Shown here in pieces: positions 1 through 5,768 of a stretch of DNA of 5,768 bases. The DNA comes from an uncultured Lachnospiraceae bacterium (GTDB lineage: Bacteria; Bacillota; Clostridia; Lachnospirales; Lachnospiraceae), in contig CALAEX010000068.1 of the NCBI GenBank assembly GCA_937891165.1, forward strand, positions 1 to 5,768, read 5' to 3'. The translations under genes were made by a program, and so were the position numbers. Each line of letters starts with the position of its first letter. Position 1 is the stretch's first letter. Under the pieces are notes generated by a model that was given only the letters and a program-made list of their open reading frames with translations, had not been told where the DNA came from and did not search any database.

Positions 1-2
1 TT

Positions 3-89
3 GGACGCTCCATTATTCAAAAATTGAAATATAAAGCATTTCAACACGGTATTATCATTACCAAAGTATTGGAAATAGATAAGCTTTAG
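3..89 (+). CDS. C-terminal end of an upstream gene (partial, unrecognised)
   Basis: An open frame enters from the left edge and ends at a TAG (87-89), giving 28 residues that finish in ITKVLEIDKL. The other two forward frames are closed early in this stretch: frame 1 stops at about base 25 and frame 2 at about base 31. The peptide is a believable mix of hydrophobic and basic residues. The next gene has its own promoter about 50 bases downstream, which fits this being the tail of a preceding transcription unit. The fragment is too short for me to name a family, and a chance open frame of this length cannot be excluded in AT-rich DNA. Confidence 0.5.
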   Translation, partial: GRSIIQKLKYKAFQHGIIITKVLEIDKL

Positions 90-136
90 GAAAAAATGAT
101 ATATACAAAGGTTGCAATAATCTTTTTTCATAAGGA

Positions 137-165
137 TTGACGGAAAATGTAAAGTCTGATATTAT
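137..165 (+). promoter_or_regulatory. Sigma-A-type promoter with extended -10 for the oligopeptidase gene
   Basis: The -35 box is TTGACG (137-142), five of six matches to TTGACA. After a 17-base spacer comes TATTAT (160-165), five of six matches to TATAAT. A TG at 157-158, one base before the -10, makes it an extended -10. Transcription would start near 172, giving a leader of about 54 bases. No operator-like palindrome is evident over the promoter. It lies downstream of the stop at 89, so the oligopeptidase gene can be transcribed independently of the gene to its left. Confidence 0.75.
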
Positions 166-211
166 TTCTATTGTGCTAAAAACAGCATTCATTATTATAA
201 ATCGAAGAAAG

Positions 212-218
212 AAGGAGG
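212..218 (+). promoter_or_regulatory. Ribosome binding site AAGGAGG
   Basis: A near-perfect Shine-Dalgarno sequence, AAGGAGG, ends 7 bases before the ATG at 226. This fixes the start codon of the oligopeptidase gene and predicts efficient translation. Confidence 0.9.
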
Positions 219-225
219 ATAAAGT

Positions 226-1992
226 ATGTATGATAAATGGTCATTAGATGTATTATATTCTAGTTTTGAAGATGAAAAATTTAAATCAGATGTAGAAAAA
301 TTAGATAAAATCGTAAAAGAATATCAAGAATTTGCCAACACTCTTGGGCAAAACGATGCAAGGGAAACCGTAAAGCAGGCATTACAGTTAGAGGAAGCTT
401 TTGATTTTGTATTTTTAAGTTTGTATCAGTATTGTTCTTTGCGTAAATCTGCGGACACTTCTGATAAGGAGAGTACTTCTTGGATGGGGCGTTTTGCACA
501 AAAGGCGAGTGATATTACAAAGGCTTCTACGAAAATAGAGCAGTATATTGCATCATTAGATAATTTAGAGGAAGTGATTGGTGAGGATGAAGTTTTAGTA
601 GATTATTCTTACTATTTGCATGAGATACAAAAGAAAGCAAAACATATGCTTTCGGAAGATGTAGAAGAAGCATTATCTCGTATGAATCAGTGTGCAGGTA
701 AAGCGTGGAGTGATTTGCAAAGCTTTTTAACTTCTTCTGTAAAAGTAGAGTACAATGGAGAAGAGGTAACACTTTCTTCGATAAGAAATAAGGCGTATGA
801 GGCAGATGCAACAGTTCGTAAGGAAGCATATGAGGCAGAATTAAAGTCTTATGAAAAAATCAAAGATTCTCTTGCTTATTCTTTAAATAGTATTAAGTTG
901 CAGGATGTTACAGTGTCTAAAATGAGAGGATATGCGTCTCCATTAGATAAGGTATTATTTAATTCCAAAATGGAGAGAGCAACGTTAGATGCTTTGTTAG
1001 AGGCAATGAGAGAGTATATGCCAAATTTCCAGAGTTATTTAAGAGCAAAGGGAGAGGCATTAGGTCACCAGAATGGTTTGCCTTGGTATGATTTATTTGC
1101 ACCAATGGGCAATAATACAAAGAAATATACCGTGGAAGAATCAAAAGAGTATTTATTACATGTATTTAGACAGTGTAATCCTCGTATGGCCAAAATTATA
1201 GAGCGTGCTTATGAGGAAGAGTGGATAGATTTCTTCCCACGTAATGGAAAAGTAGGTGGTGCATTTTGTTCTGGTTTGAAGGCTCAAAAGCAGTTTCGTG
1301 TTCTGACTAATTTTGATGGTTCGTTTAGTGATGTTGTAACATTAGCACATGAGTTAGGACATGGATACCACAATTTTATGATTTTTGAAAATCGTCCATT
1401 AAATACGAACTATTCTATGCCAGTGGCAGAAACTGCTTCCACTTTTAATGAAAATGTAGTAGTAAATTATGCAATTGACCATGCAGATTCCGAGGAAGAA
1501 AAGCTTGCATTGATAGAAGGTCAGTTAAGTGATGTTACTCAGATTATTTGTGATATTTATTCTAGATTTTTATTTGAATCGAAAGTAGTAGAAAATCGAG
1601 CACAGAATTTTATGTTTGCGGATGAACTTTGTGAAATGATGTTAGAGGCACAGAAAGAAGCATATGGTGATGGTTTAGACCATAATGTATTGCATCCATA
1701 TATGTGGGCATGTAAGGGACATTATTATAGTGCAGTTCGTGGTTTTTACAATTTCCCATATGCGTTTGGTGGTTTATTTGCGAGAGGTTTATATGCAAAG
1801 TATAAGCAGGAAGGACTAGAATTTTTAGAAAAGTACAATTATTTGTTAAAAGAAACACCAGTAAGAAGCGTAGAAGATGTGGCAAAAATTTGTAATATTG
1901 ATTTGACAAAAAAAGAATTTTGGTTAATGAGTTTGCATTCTTATGATAAGGCAATTGAGGAATTCAAAAGCTTAGTAAAAAAAGTGAAATAA
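226..1992 (+). CDS. pepF: M3 family oligoendopeptidase (PepF-type zinc metallopeptidase)
   Basis: This encodes a 588-residue zinc oligopeptidase that cuts short peptides in the cytoplasm, where it helps recycle imported or proteolysis-derived peptides. The zinc site is visible: HELGH at residues 375-379 (His375 and His379 as ligands, Glu376 as catalytic base) and the downstream Glu402 in an ETAST context as third ligand. Other family-typical elements are the opening W-x-LD-x-LY near residues 5-11, the helical N-terminal lobe, GGAFCSG at 344-350, and the C-terminal HYY (499-501) and FYNFPYAFG (507-515) segments, whose His/Tyr residues line the substrate site in M3 enzymes. The length is normal for the PepF/M3 subgroup. 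There is no signal peptide or membrane segment. The start is set by the strong ribosome site and the upstream promoter. The pepF symbol follows the family; cleavage specificity cannot be read from the sequence. Confidence 0.96.
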   Translation: MYDKWSLDVLYSSFEDEKFKSDVEKLDKIVKEYQEFANTLGQNDARETVKQALQLEEAFDFVFLSLYQYCSLRKSADTSDKESTSWMGRFAQKASDITKASTKIEQYIASLDNLEEVIGEDEVLVDYSYYLHEIQKKAKHMLSEDVEEALSRMNQCAGKAWSDLQSFLTSSVKVEYNGEEVTLSSIRNKAYEADATVRKEAYEAELKSYEKIKDSLAYSLNSIKLQDVTVSKMRGYASPLDKVLFNSKMERATLDALLEAMREYMPNFQSYLRAKGEALGHQNGLPWYDLFAPMGNNTKKYTVEESKEYLLHVFRQCNPRMAKIIERAYEEEWIDFFPRNGKVGGAFCSGLKAQKQFRVLTNFDGSFSDVVTLAHELGHGYHNFMIFENRPLNTNYSMPVAETASTFNENVVVNYAIDHADSEEEKLALIEGQLSDVTQIICDIYSRFLFESKVVENRAQNFMFADELCEMMLEAQKEAYGDGLDHNVLHPYMWACKGHYYSAVRGFYNFPYAFGGLFARGLYAKYKQEGLEFLEKYNYLLKETPVRSVEDVAKICNIDLTKKEFWLMSLHSYDKAIEEFKSLVKKVK

Positions 1993-2003
1993 ACTTTTGT
2001 TTT

Positions 2004-2031
2004 TTGGTACACTAGAGCAAGTAATTAGAAT
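2004..2031 (+). promoter_or_regulatory. Candidate promoter for the membrane-protein/ABC transporter cluster
   Basis: TTGGTA (2004-2009, four of six matches to the -35 consensus) and TAGAAT (2026-2031, five of six to the -10) are separated by 16 bases. Initiation would fall near 2038, leaving a leader of only about 23 bases that contains the ribosome site. The boxes are weaker than those of the upstream promoter. No strong terminator separates this cluster from the oligopeptidase gene, so read-through from upstream could also supply transcription. Confidence 0.35.
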
Positions 2032-2049
2032 GGTTTATTTTTTAGGAAG

Positions 2050-2055
2050 AAAGGA
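2050..2055 (+). promoter_or_regulatory. Ribosome binding site AAAGGA
   Basis: AAAGGA lies 5 bases before the ATG at 2061. A second purine-rich patch, AGGAAG (2044-2049), lies just upstream. Together they support ATG 2061 over the internal Met at codon 8. Confidence 0.65.
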
Positions 2056-2060
2056 TTAAA

Positions 2061-3749
2061 ATGGAAGAAAATACAAAAGTTATGGAAAATCAAGAAAAAA
2101 AGAAACATTCTTCAAAAAAGAAGTGGCTCATAGGTATTGTGGCAGTAGTAGCAGTGCTTTTTCTTGTAGTTGCTCTTGCGGGTGCTAGAATGGAAAATAC
2201 GATTCGCAAGATAGTTTCTTCTCCAGAGTCATATTATCAGTGGGTAGAGAAGAATGTAGCCAAAGAAACGGCAAGTGCCATTGCAGAACTGTATGATACT
2301 TATTTGACTCAAATGGAAAAATCATTTGATACAGGATATAAAGCGGAGTTAGAAGTTGCTCTTTCCGAAGCTGGTCAAGAAGTAGTAGAAATGGTTACTT
2401 TATTGACAGGCATGGCAGGAATGGATGTATCGTGGTTAGAGTCAGCAAGTATTATAGCTGTTGGCAATATGAATGATACAGCAATGCAGTCTTTGATAGA
2501 GGTCGCACTTGGTAAAGATACAATAGTCAGTTTTGATATAATTATGGATTATGCAAAAGAGTTGGTTGCCTATCTTGCTATTCCAGAACTTTCCAAACAG
2601 TATATTGGCGTAGAAACTGGTATGGATGGACAAGAAGTAGGAATCGAATCATCAAAGCACATATTGGAGATATTAAAAAGGGAATTACCAGATAGTGCAA
2701 CGTTAGAAAAAATGTTATATCGTTACTTCTCTATTATAATAGAAGAAATGAATAAAGTGGAAAAAACAGACAGTATTTTAAAAGTAGAGCAAATTGCTCA
2801 AAAATGTACGGAATTGGAAGTAACGATAGAAGATGATATAACAGAGCAAGTAGTAAATGCCCTTATCAAAGAATTAAAAGAAGATACGGAATTGAAACAA
2901 TATATCATTGCTATTGTGGATGCATTAAAAGCAGAATATGAGGAAACAGAAGTAAGTGGAGCAGAAGCATATGAGAAATTTCTTGTATTTTTAGGTGATT
3001 TGGAAAATGAGAGTAAAAATTACAATCAAACGATGGTAATGAATCTTTCTGTAGATAATTATGGAATGGTGATTGCAAGAAAAGTGAAACTTTCTGATGA
3101 TTCTTCTACAATAGAAGCGGGTCTTCTTCTTCCAAGAGATGGAAAAGAAATAGCAATGAATGCTTATGTAATTCCAGAGAAAAATGGAGAAACCTATGCA
3201 GTGGTAGGAACAGGTACTATTAGTGGTCTTGATATGATTGGTGATTTTGCTATAGAGTATAATGGTACAAAATTAGTAAACATAAATGTAAAAGATTTAG
3301 ATATTGCTTCTATAAGAAAGGGATATCTTTGTGGTGAGTTCACAATGCAAATGCCAGATATCATTGGAGATATTGTTGGCTCGGCATATCTTGGAAATAC
3401 GCTATCTGAGTTACAATTTATTTTAAATATTTGGACAGAAGAAGATTCTTCTGATATAGAACTTTCTATTGTCAACGGAGAGGAAGAATGGCTGAAGATT
3501 ACAACAGTAGCTGAATTTTTTGAGGCAAAGAAAGTATCACTTCCAGAGGAAAAAAATACGATTGTAGTACAAGAAGTAACTGATTTAAAAGAATACTGGA
3601 ATAGTATAGATTGGGATGGATTTATTAATCATCTGAAGGAGACTCCTTTGCATAGCGATGTGATTGCTATTTTGGAAGAATTATCAGAATTCACTTTTGA
3701 AGAATTATATATGTATATATTGTATTTGTCTTATATGGGAATGGCATGA
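2061..3749 (+). CDS. Single-pass membrane-anchored extracytoplasmic protein, function unknown
   Basis: I do not recognise the family of this 562-residue protein. Residues 1-21 are hydrophilic and end in a Lys-rich patch (13-21). A hydrophobic helix follows at about 22-41, predicting an N-in signal anchor with everything downstream outside the cell. There is no lipobox cysteine after the helix, so it is not a typical lipoprotein; signal-peptidase cleavage after the Ala-rich end near residue 42 is possible. Residues 45-320 look mainly helical and acidic. Residues about 323-515 look rich in beta strands, with alternating hydrophobic stretches and Gly-Asp/Asn turns, for example GDFAIEYNG and the later GEFTMQM. 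A helical tail ends in a Tyr/Met/Leu-rich stretch (549-562). No enzyme motif is seen. The stop overlaps the ATPase start by 4 bases (ATGA), so it probably serves as a partner of the ABC exporter. The role is inferred from context only. Confidence 0.88.
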   Translation: MEENTKVMENQEKKKHSSKKKWLIGIVAVVAVLFLVVALAGARMENTIRKIVSSPESYYQWVEKNVAKETASAIAELYDTYLTQMEKSFDTGYKAELEVALSEAGQEVVEMVTLLTGMAGMDVSWLESASIIAVGNMNDTAMQSLIEVALGKDTIVSFDIIMDYAKELVAYLAIPELSKQYIGVETGMDGQEVGIESSKHILEILKRELPDSATLEKMLYRYFSIIIEEMNKVEKTDSILKVEQIAQKCTELEVTIEDDITEQVVNALIKELKEDTELKQYIIAIVDALKAEYEETEVSGAEAYEKFLVFLGDLENESKNYNQTMVMNLSVDNYGMVIARKVKLSDDSSTIEAGLLLPRDGKEIAMNAYVIPEKNGETYAVVGTGTISGLDMIGDFAIEYNGTKLVNINVKDLDIASIRKGYLCGEFTMQMPDIIGDIVGSAYLGNTLSELQFILNIWTEEDSSDIELSIVNGEEEWLKITTVAEFFEAKKVSLPEEKNTIVVQEVTDLKEYWNSIDWDGFINHLKETPLHSDVIAILEELSEFTFEELYMYILYLSYMGMA

Positions 3750-4429
3750 AGATTGTAGATTTAGAAAAAAGATATAAAAAAAGAGTCATATTAAATAAGG
3801 TTTCATTTACAGTAGGGCAAGGAAGCTGTGTAGGTATTTTAGGCGGTAATGGAAGCGGAAAATCTACACTGCTTTCGATAGTAGCAGGAGTATTACAGCC
3901 AAATGCAGGTCATGTTTACTGGGAGGATAGTGATTTGCTTTCTAAAGAATCCTTGCGGAATAAGCTAATAGGATATGTTCCGCAAGGAAATCCCTTATTT
4001 GAGGAATTGACTGCATGGGACAATTTGTTGCTTTGGTATGATAAAAAGACATTGAAAAAAGAATTAGAACAAGGGGTTCTTGCTACACTTGGGATACAAG
4101 AGTTTATAAAAGTACCTGTACATCATATGTCAGGTGGCATGAAAAAGAGATTGTCAATAGGTTGTGCCCTTGCGAATCATCCGAAAGTATTATTGTTAGA
4201 TGAACCATCAAGTGCCCTAGATTTAATAGGAAAAGAGCAAATTTATCAATATTTAAAGGAATTTAAGGCACAGGGTGGTAGAATTTTACTTGTAACTCAT
4301 GATATACACGAACTAGAATTATGTGACTGTTGGTATATTTTAAAAGATGGAAATTTAATACCATATGATTATACAGGGGATGTACAAAATTTGGTTCACA
4401 TAATTCGAGGAAATAGGGTGGAGCTATGA
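3746..4429 (+). CDS. ABC transporter ATP-binding protein (ABC-2 exporter type)
   Basis: This 227-residue stand-alone nucleotide-binding subunit would power an ABC-2 exporter from the cytoplasmic face of the membrane. All motifs are present in order: Walker A GGNGSGKS (33-40, Lys39), Q-loop Gln80 in YVPQ, signature MSGGM (128-132) followed by KKR, Walker B VLLLDEP (148-154, Asp152 and Glu153), D-loop SALD (156-159) and switch His185 in VTHD. Replacement of the signature Gln by Met is common in ABC-2-type exporters. The protein stops soon after the core domain, without the C-terminal extension seen in longer drug-export ATPases. Its ATG overlaps the preceding stop (ATGA, 3746-3749) and its own stop overlaps the permease start, so it should be made in proportion to both neighbours. 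Only a weak ribosome site (GGGA, 3737-3740) precedes it, consistent with coupling. The substrate is unknown. Confidence 0.95.
   Translation: MKIVDLEKRYKKRVILNKVSFTVGQGSCVGILGGNGSGKSTLLSIVAGVLQPNAGHVYWEDSDLLSKESLRNKLIGYVPQGNPLFEELTAWDNLLLWYDKKTLKKELEQGVLATLGIQEFIKVPVHHMSGGMKKRLSIGCALANHPKVLLLDEPSSALDLIGKEQIYQYLKEFKAQGGRILLVTHDIHELELCDCWYILKDGNLIPYDYTGDVQNLVHIIRGNRVEL
3950..3988 (+). repeat. Perfect 11-base inverted repeat inside the ATPase gene
   Basis: The arms TCCTTGCGGAA (3950-3960) and TTCCGCAAGGA (3978-3988) are exact reverse complements separated by 17 bases. The stem can extend inward by a T-G and an A-T pair. The arms are richer in GC than their surroundings. They fall over codons 69-72 and 78-81, the second covering the Q-loop glutamine codon. 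In mRNA this would form a stable hairpin. It has no following T-run, so it is not an intrinsic terminator. It may be coincidental. Confidence 0.6.
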
Positions 4430-5664
4430 AAAAAAGTTTGGCGTATAGTGTTGTACAAATAAAACGTGTTATGAGGGTAATGCCAAGAAGTGTGTGCATT
4501 ACCCTACTTTTAGGTTGTTGTATTTTCTTAATGGCAGCAGTAGTATTATATTCACAAGAACATTCTGAAGAAAAAACAAAAGTGAAAATTGGTTTAGTAG
4601 GGGATTTAGAAGAATCTTATTTAGGGTTTGGTATTCGTGCAATAAAAGCATTCGATTCCTCTCGGTTTACCATTGATTTTATAGAATTAGAGGAACAAGA
4701 AGCAATCGAGAAGTTAGAACAAGGGGAATTAAAATCTTATATTAAAGTGCCAGAAGGTTTTTTAGAATCTATTTTAAGAGGTGAGCTAGAACCTTTACTA
4801 TATGTTTCTCCGATGGGAAACCAAATGTTAAGCGGAATGATTGTCAATGAAGTAGTAAAAGCCGTATCTTTGCTTATGAGAGATACACAAAATGCCGTTT
4901 TTGCTATGCAAGATTATATAAAAGAACAGGGACTTTTATCAGAGTATTCGAGACATACTAATGCAATTAGTATCAGATATTTAGATTTTATTTTGGATAG
5001 ACCTTCTGTTTTTGCATTAGAACAATTAGGTATATCAGGAAATCAGAGTTCTATGCAAGCCTATTATATATGTAGCTTTTCTGTATTATTTCTTTTATTA
5101 TGGGGGATGGTTGGATGTCCTATATTTATCAAAAGAGATATGGTATTGATAAAAATGCTACAAGCAAGAGGTCAAAAGGCAGTAGTACAAGTGGCAGGAG
5201 AATGGATAGCATATGTTATTTTCATGTTGGGAAATATATTGGTACTATTTTTGCTTTTTGCTATTAGTGCAACGGTAATAGAATTTACTTTGCCAGAGTG
5301 GAGTGATTCTGTTATAAAGGAAGTGATTTATTATGCGATTTCTTTTCTTCCAGTTATTTTATTGATTAGTTCTTTTCAGATGCTACTATTTGAAATAAGT
5401 TCAGAGTTTGTTTCTGGTATTTTATTACAATTTTTATGTGCCATTAGCTTAGGATATTTGTCAGGATGTTTTTATCCGATTTCTTTTTTTTCAAAAAGTA
5501 TAGAAACTTTAGCTAATGTATTACCAACCAAAATAGCAATAGACTATTTAAGTCAAACTTTATTATCACAGTCAAGTATGTTACAATTAGCTAGTATACT
5601 TGCCTATATGGGATTTTTTTTATTATGGACAGTAGTAATACGACAGAAAAAATTATCAGAATAG
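4426..5664 (+). CDS. ABC-2 type transporter permease with large extracytoplasmic domain
   Basis: This 412-residue membrane subunit fits the ABC2_membrane_3 layout. A basic N-terminus leads into one helix (about 22-43). A soluble extracytoplasmic domain (about 45-210) opens with VKIGLVGDLE and contains an acidic LEEQEAIEKLEQGEL segment, then YIKVPEGF, the pattern typical of this domain. About five helices follow, near 212-235, 258-284, 301-322, 328-349 and 386-405. The TM2-TM3 loop is basic (residues 236-251) and would face the cytoplasm near the ATPase. The start overlaps the ATPase stop by 4 bases. The purine patch GGGTGGAG (4416-4423) ends only 2 bases before the ATG, closer than usual, which suggests re-initiation by ribosomes finishing the ATPase gene. 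It probably works with the ATPase and the next gene. The substrate cannot be predicted. Confidence 0.93.
   Translation: MKKSLAYSVVQIKRVMRVMPRSVCITLLLGCCIFLMAAVVLYSQEHSEEKTKVKIGLVGDLEESYLGFGIRAIKAFDSSRFTIDFIELEEQEAIEKLEQGELKSYIKVPEGFLESILRGELEPLLYVSPMGNQMLSGMIVNEVVKAVSLLMRDTQNAVFAMQDYIKEQGLLSEYSRHTNAISIRYLDFILDRPSVFALEQLGISGNQSSMQAYYICSFSVLFLLLWGMVGCPIFIKRDMVLIKMLQARGQKAVVQVAGEWIAYVIFMLGNILVLFLLFAISATVIEFTLPEWSDSVIKEVIYYAISFLPVILLISSFQMLLFEISSEFVSGILLQFLCAISLGYLSGCFYPISFFSKSIETLANVLPTKIAIDYLSQTLLSQSSMLQLASILAYMGFFLLWTVVIRQKKLSE
4474..4505 (+). repeat. Perfect 10-base inverted repeat near the start of the permease gene
   Basis: AGGGTAATGC (4474-4483) and GCATTACCCT (4496-4505) are exact reverse complements with a 12-base loop. 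The structure lies 48-79 bases after the permease ATG, over codons 17-27, just ahead of and within the first membrane helix. No T-run follows. It could form an mRNA hairpin that slows early elongation, or be a chance palindrome. Confidence 0.55.
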
Positions 5665-5682
5665 CGATGGTGCTTCAGAGAG

Positions 5683-5690
5683 AAAGGGGA
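5683..5690 (+). promoter_or_regulatory. Ribosome binding site AAAGGGGA
   Basis: A purine-rich site, AAAGGGGA, ends 5 bases before the ATG at 5696 and fixes the start of the truncated last gene. Unlike the two upstream junctions, this gene has a 31-base gap and its own good ribosome site, so it need not depend on coupling. Confidence 0.75.
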
Positions 5691-5695
5691 TAATA

Positions 5696-5768
5696 ATGAA
5701 AAGGAATATTCTTTTTTATTATATGTTGAGTAAACGATTTTTTCGGAAAATATCATTTCTAGTGTTGT
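5696..5768 (+). CDS. N-terminus of a probable second ABC-2 type permease (partial)
   Basis: An ATG preceded by a good ribosome site opens a frame that runs off the right edge after 24 codons. The visible peptide begins MKRNILFYYMLSKRFFRK and turns hydrophobic (ISFLVL), as if entering a membrane helix. This matches the shape of the preceding permease's start: a basic KK/KR, aromatic and hydrophobic residues, a second basic cluster with KR and R, then the first helix. The position 31 bases after that permease, on the same strand, also fits a pair of permeases forming a heterodimer with the shared ATPase. The identification rests on a short segment and on context, and another membrane protein is possible. 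Confidence 0.6.
   Translation, partial: MKRNILFYYMLSKRFFRKISFLVL

Noticed and set aside
24..44. 7-base inverted repeat TTGAAAT / ATTTCAA with a 7-base loop.
   Set aside because: It is short, AT-rich and lies within the partial upstream frame. Such repeats are expected by chance at this composition.
90..129. GAAAAAA (90-96) and TTTTTTC (123-129) could pair downstream of the upstream stop codon.
   Set aside because: The pairing is almost purely A-T with a long, poorly paired interior. The T-run is part of the stem and no separate U-tract follows, so it is not a convincing terminator.
1980..2005. Possible terminator: AAAAGT (1980-1985) pairs with ACTTTT (1993-1998), followed by a T-rich run.
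   Set aside because: The stem is only 6 pairs with a single G-C, overlaps the end of the oligopeptidase gene and is too weak to call an intrinsic terminator.
2061..2190. Possible lipoprotein signal on the uncharacterised membrane protein.
   Set aside because: No cysteine follows the hydrophobic segment, so a lipobox is absent; a signal anchor is more likely.
3103..3117. 6-base hairpin CTTCTA/TAGAAG with a 3-base loop in the uncharacterised gene.
   Set aside because: It is too short to stand out from chance in about 1.7 kb of coding sequence.
281..4499. Several reverse-strand open frames of about 60-115 codons opposite the main genes.
   Set aside because: They lie entirely or almost entirely opposite well-supported genes, lack recognisable domains, and are expected antisense shadows in AT-rich coding DNA.
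4064..4726. 13-base direct repeat TTAGAACAAGGGG at 4064-4076 and 4714-4726.
   Set aside because: Both copies encode Leu-Glu-Gln-Gly in unrelated proteins with the same preferred codons. There is no sign of a mobile or regulatory repeat.
5667..5693. Eight-codon open frame (MVLQREKG) between the permease and the last gene.
   Set aside because: It has no clear ribosome site of its own and overlaps the ribosome site of the next gene. It is too short to support as a leader peptide.

Overview
The window is AT-rich and reads as a low-GC Firmicute. The composition, strong AGGAGG-type ribosome sites, gene style and the M3 oligopeptidase subtype suggest a clostridium, probably of the Lachnospiraceae. 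That placement is inferred from overall style and not from a marker gene. All genes lie on the + strand and coding density is high. No tRNA, rRNA, CRISPR array, insertion sequence or phage feature is visible.

Layout. Bases 3-89 are probably the last 28 codons of a gene that begins outside the window. A short non-coding stretch (90-225) follows, holding a good sigma-A-type promoter with an extended -10. It drives a complete gene for a cytoplasmic zinc oligoendopeptidase of the PepF/M3 family (226-1992). After a 68-base gap with a weaker candidate promoter, a tightly packed cluster runs to the end of the window. It comprises a 562-residue single-pass membrane-anchored protein of unrecognised family (2061-3749), an ABC-transporter ATPase (3746-4429), an ABC-2-type permease with a large extracytoplasmic domain (4426-5664), and the first 24 codons of a further gene (5696 onward) that looks like a second permease. 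The first two junctions of this cluster are 4-base ATGA stop/start overlaps, so the three complete genes are very likely co-transcribed and translationally coupled.

How the genes may work together. The ATPase has all the nucleotide-binding motifs but no membrane part. The permease supplies the membrane part, probably paired with the truncated downstream gene in a heterodimeric ABC-2 exporter. The uncharacterised protein, anchored by one N-terminal helix with its bulk outside the cell, is encoded first and coupled to the ATPase. It is the most interesting element and could be a dedicated extracytoplasmic partner or substrate-handling subunit. The exported substrate cannot be deduced from the sequence. 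The oligopeptidase is probably a separate housekeeping gene with its own promoter; a functional link to the exporter is possible but unsupported beyond adjacency.

Two perfect inverted repeats (11-base and 10-base arms) lie inside the ATPase and early permease coding regions. They are recorded as possible mRNA hairpins.
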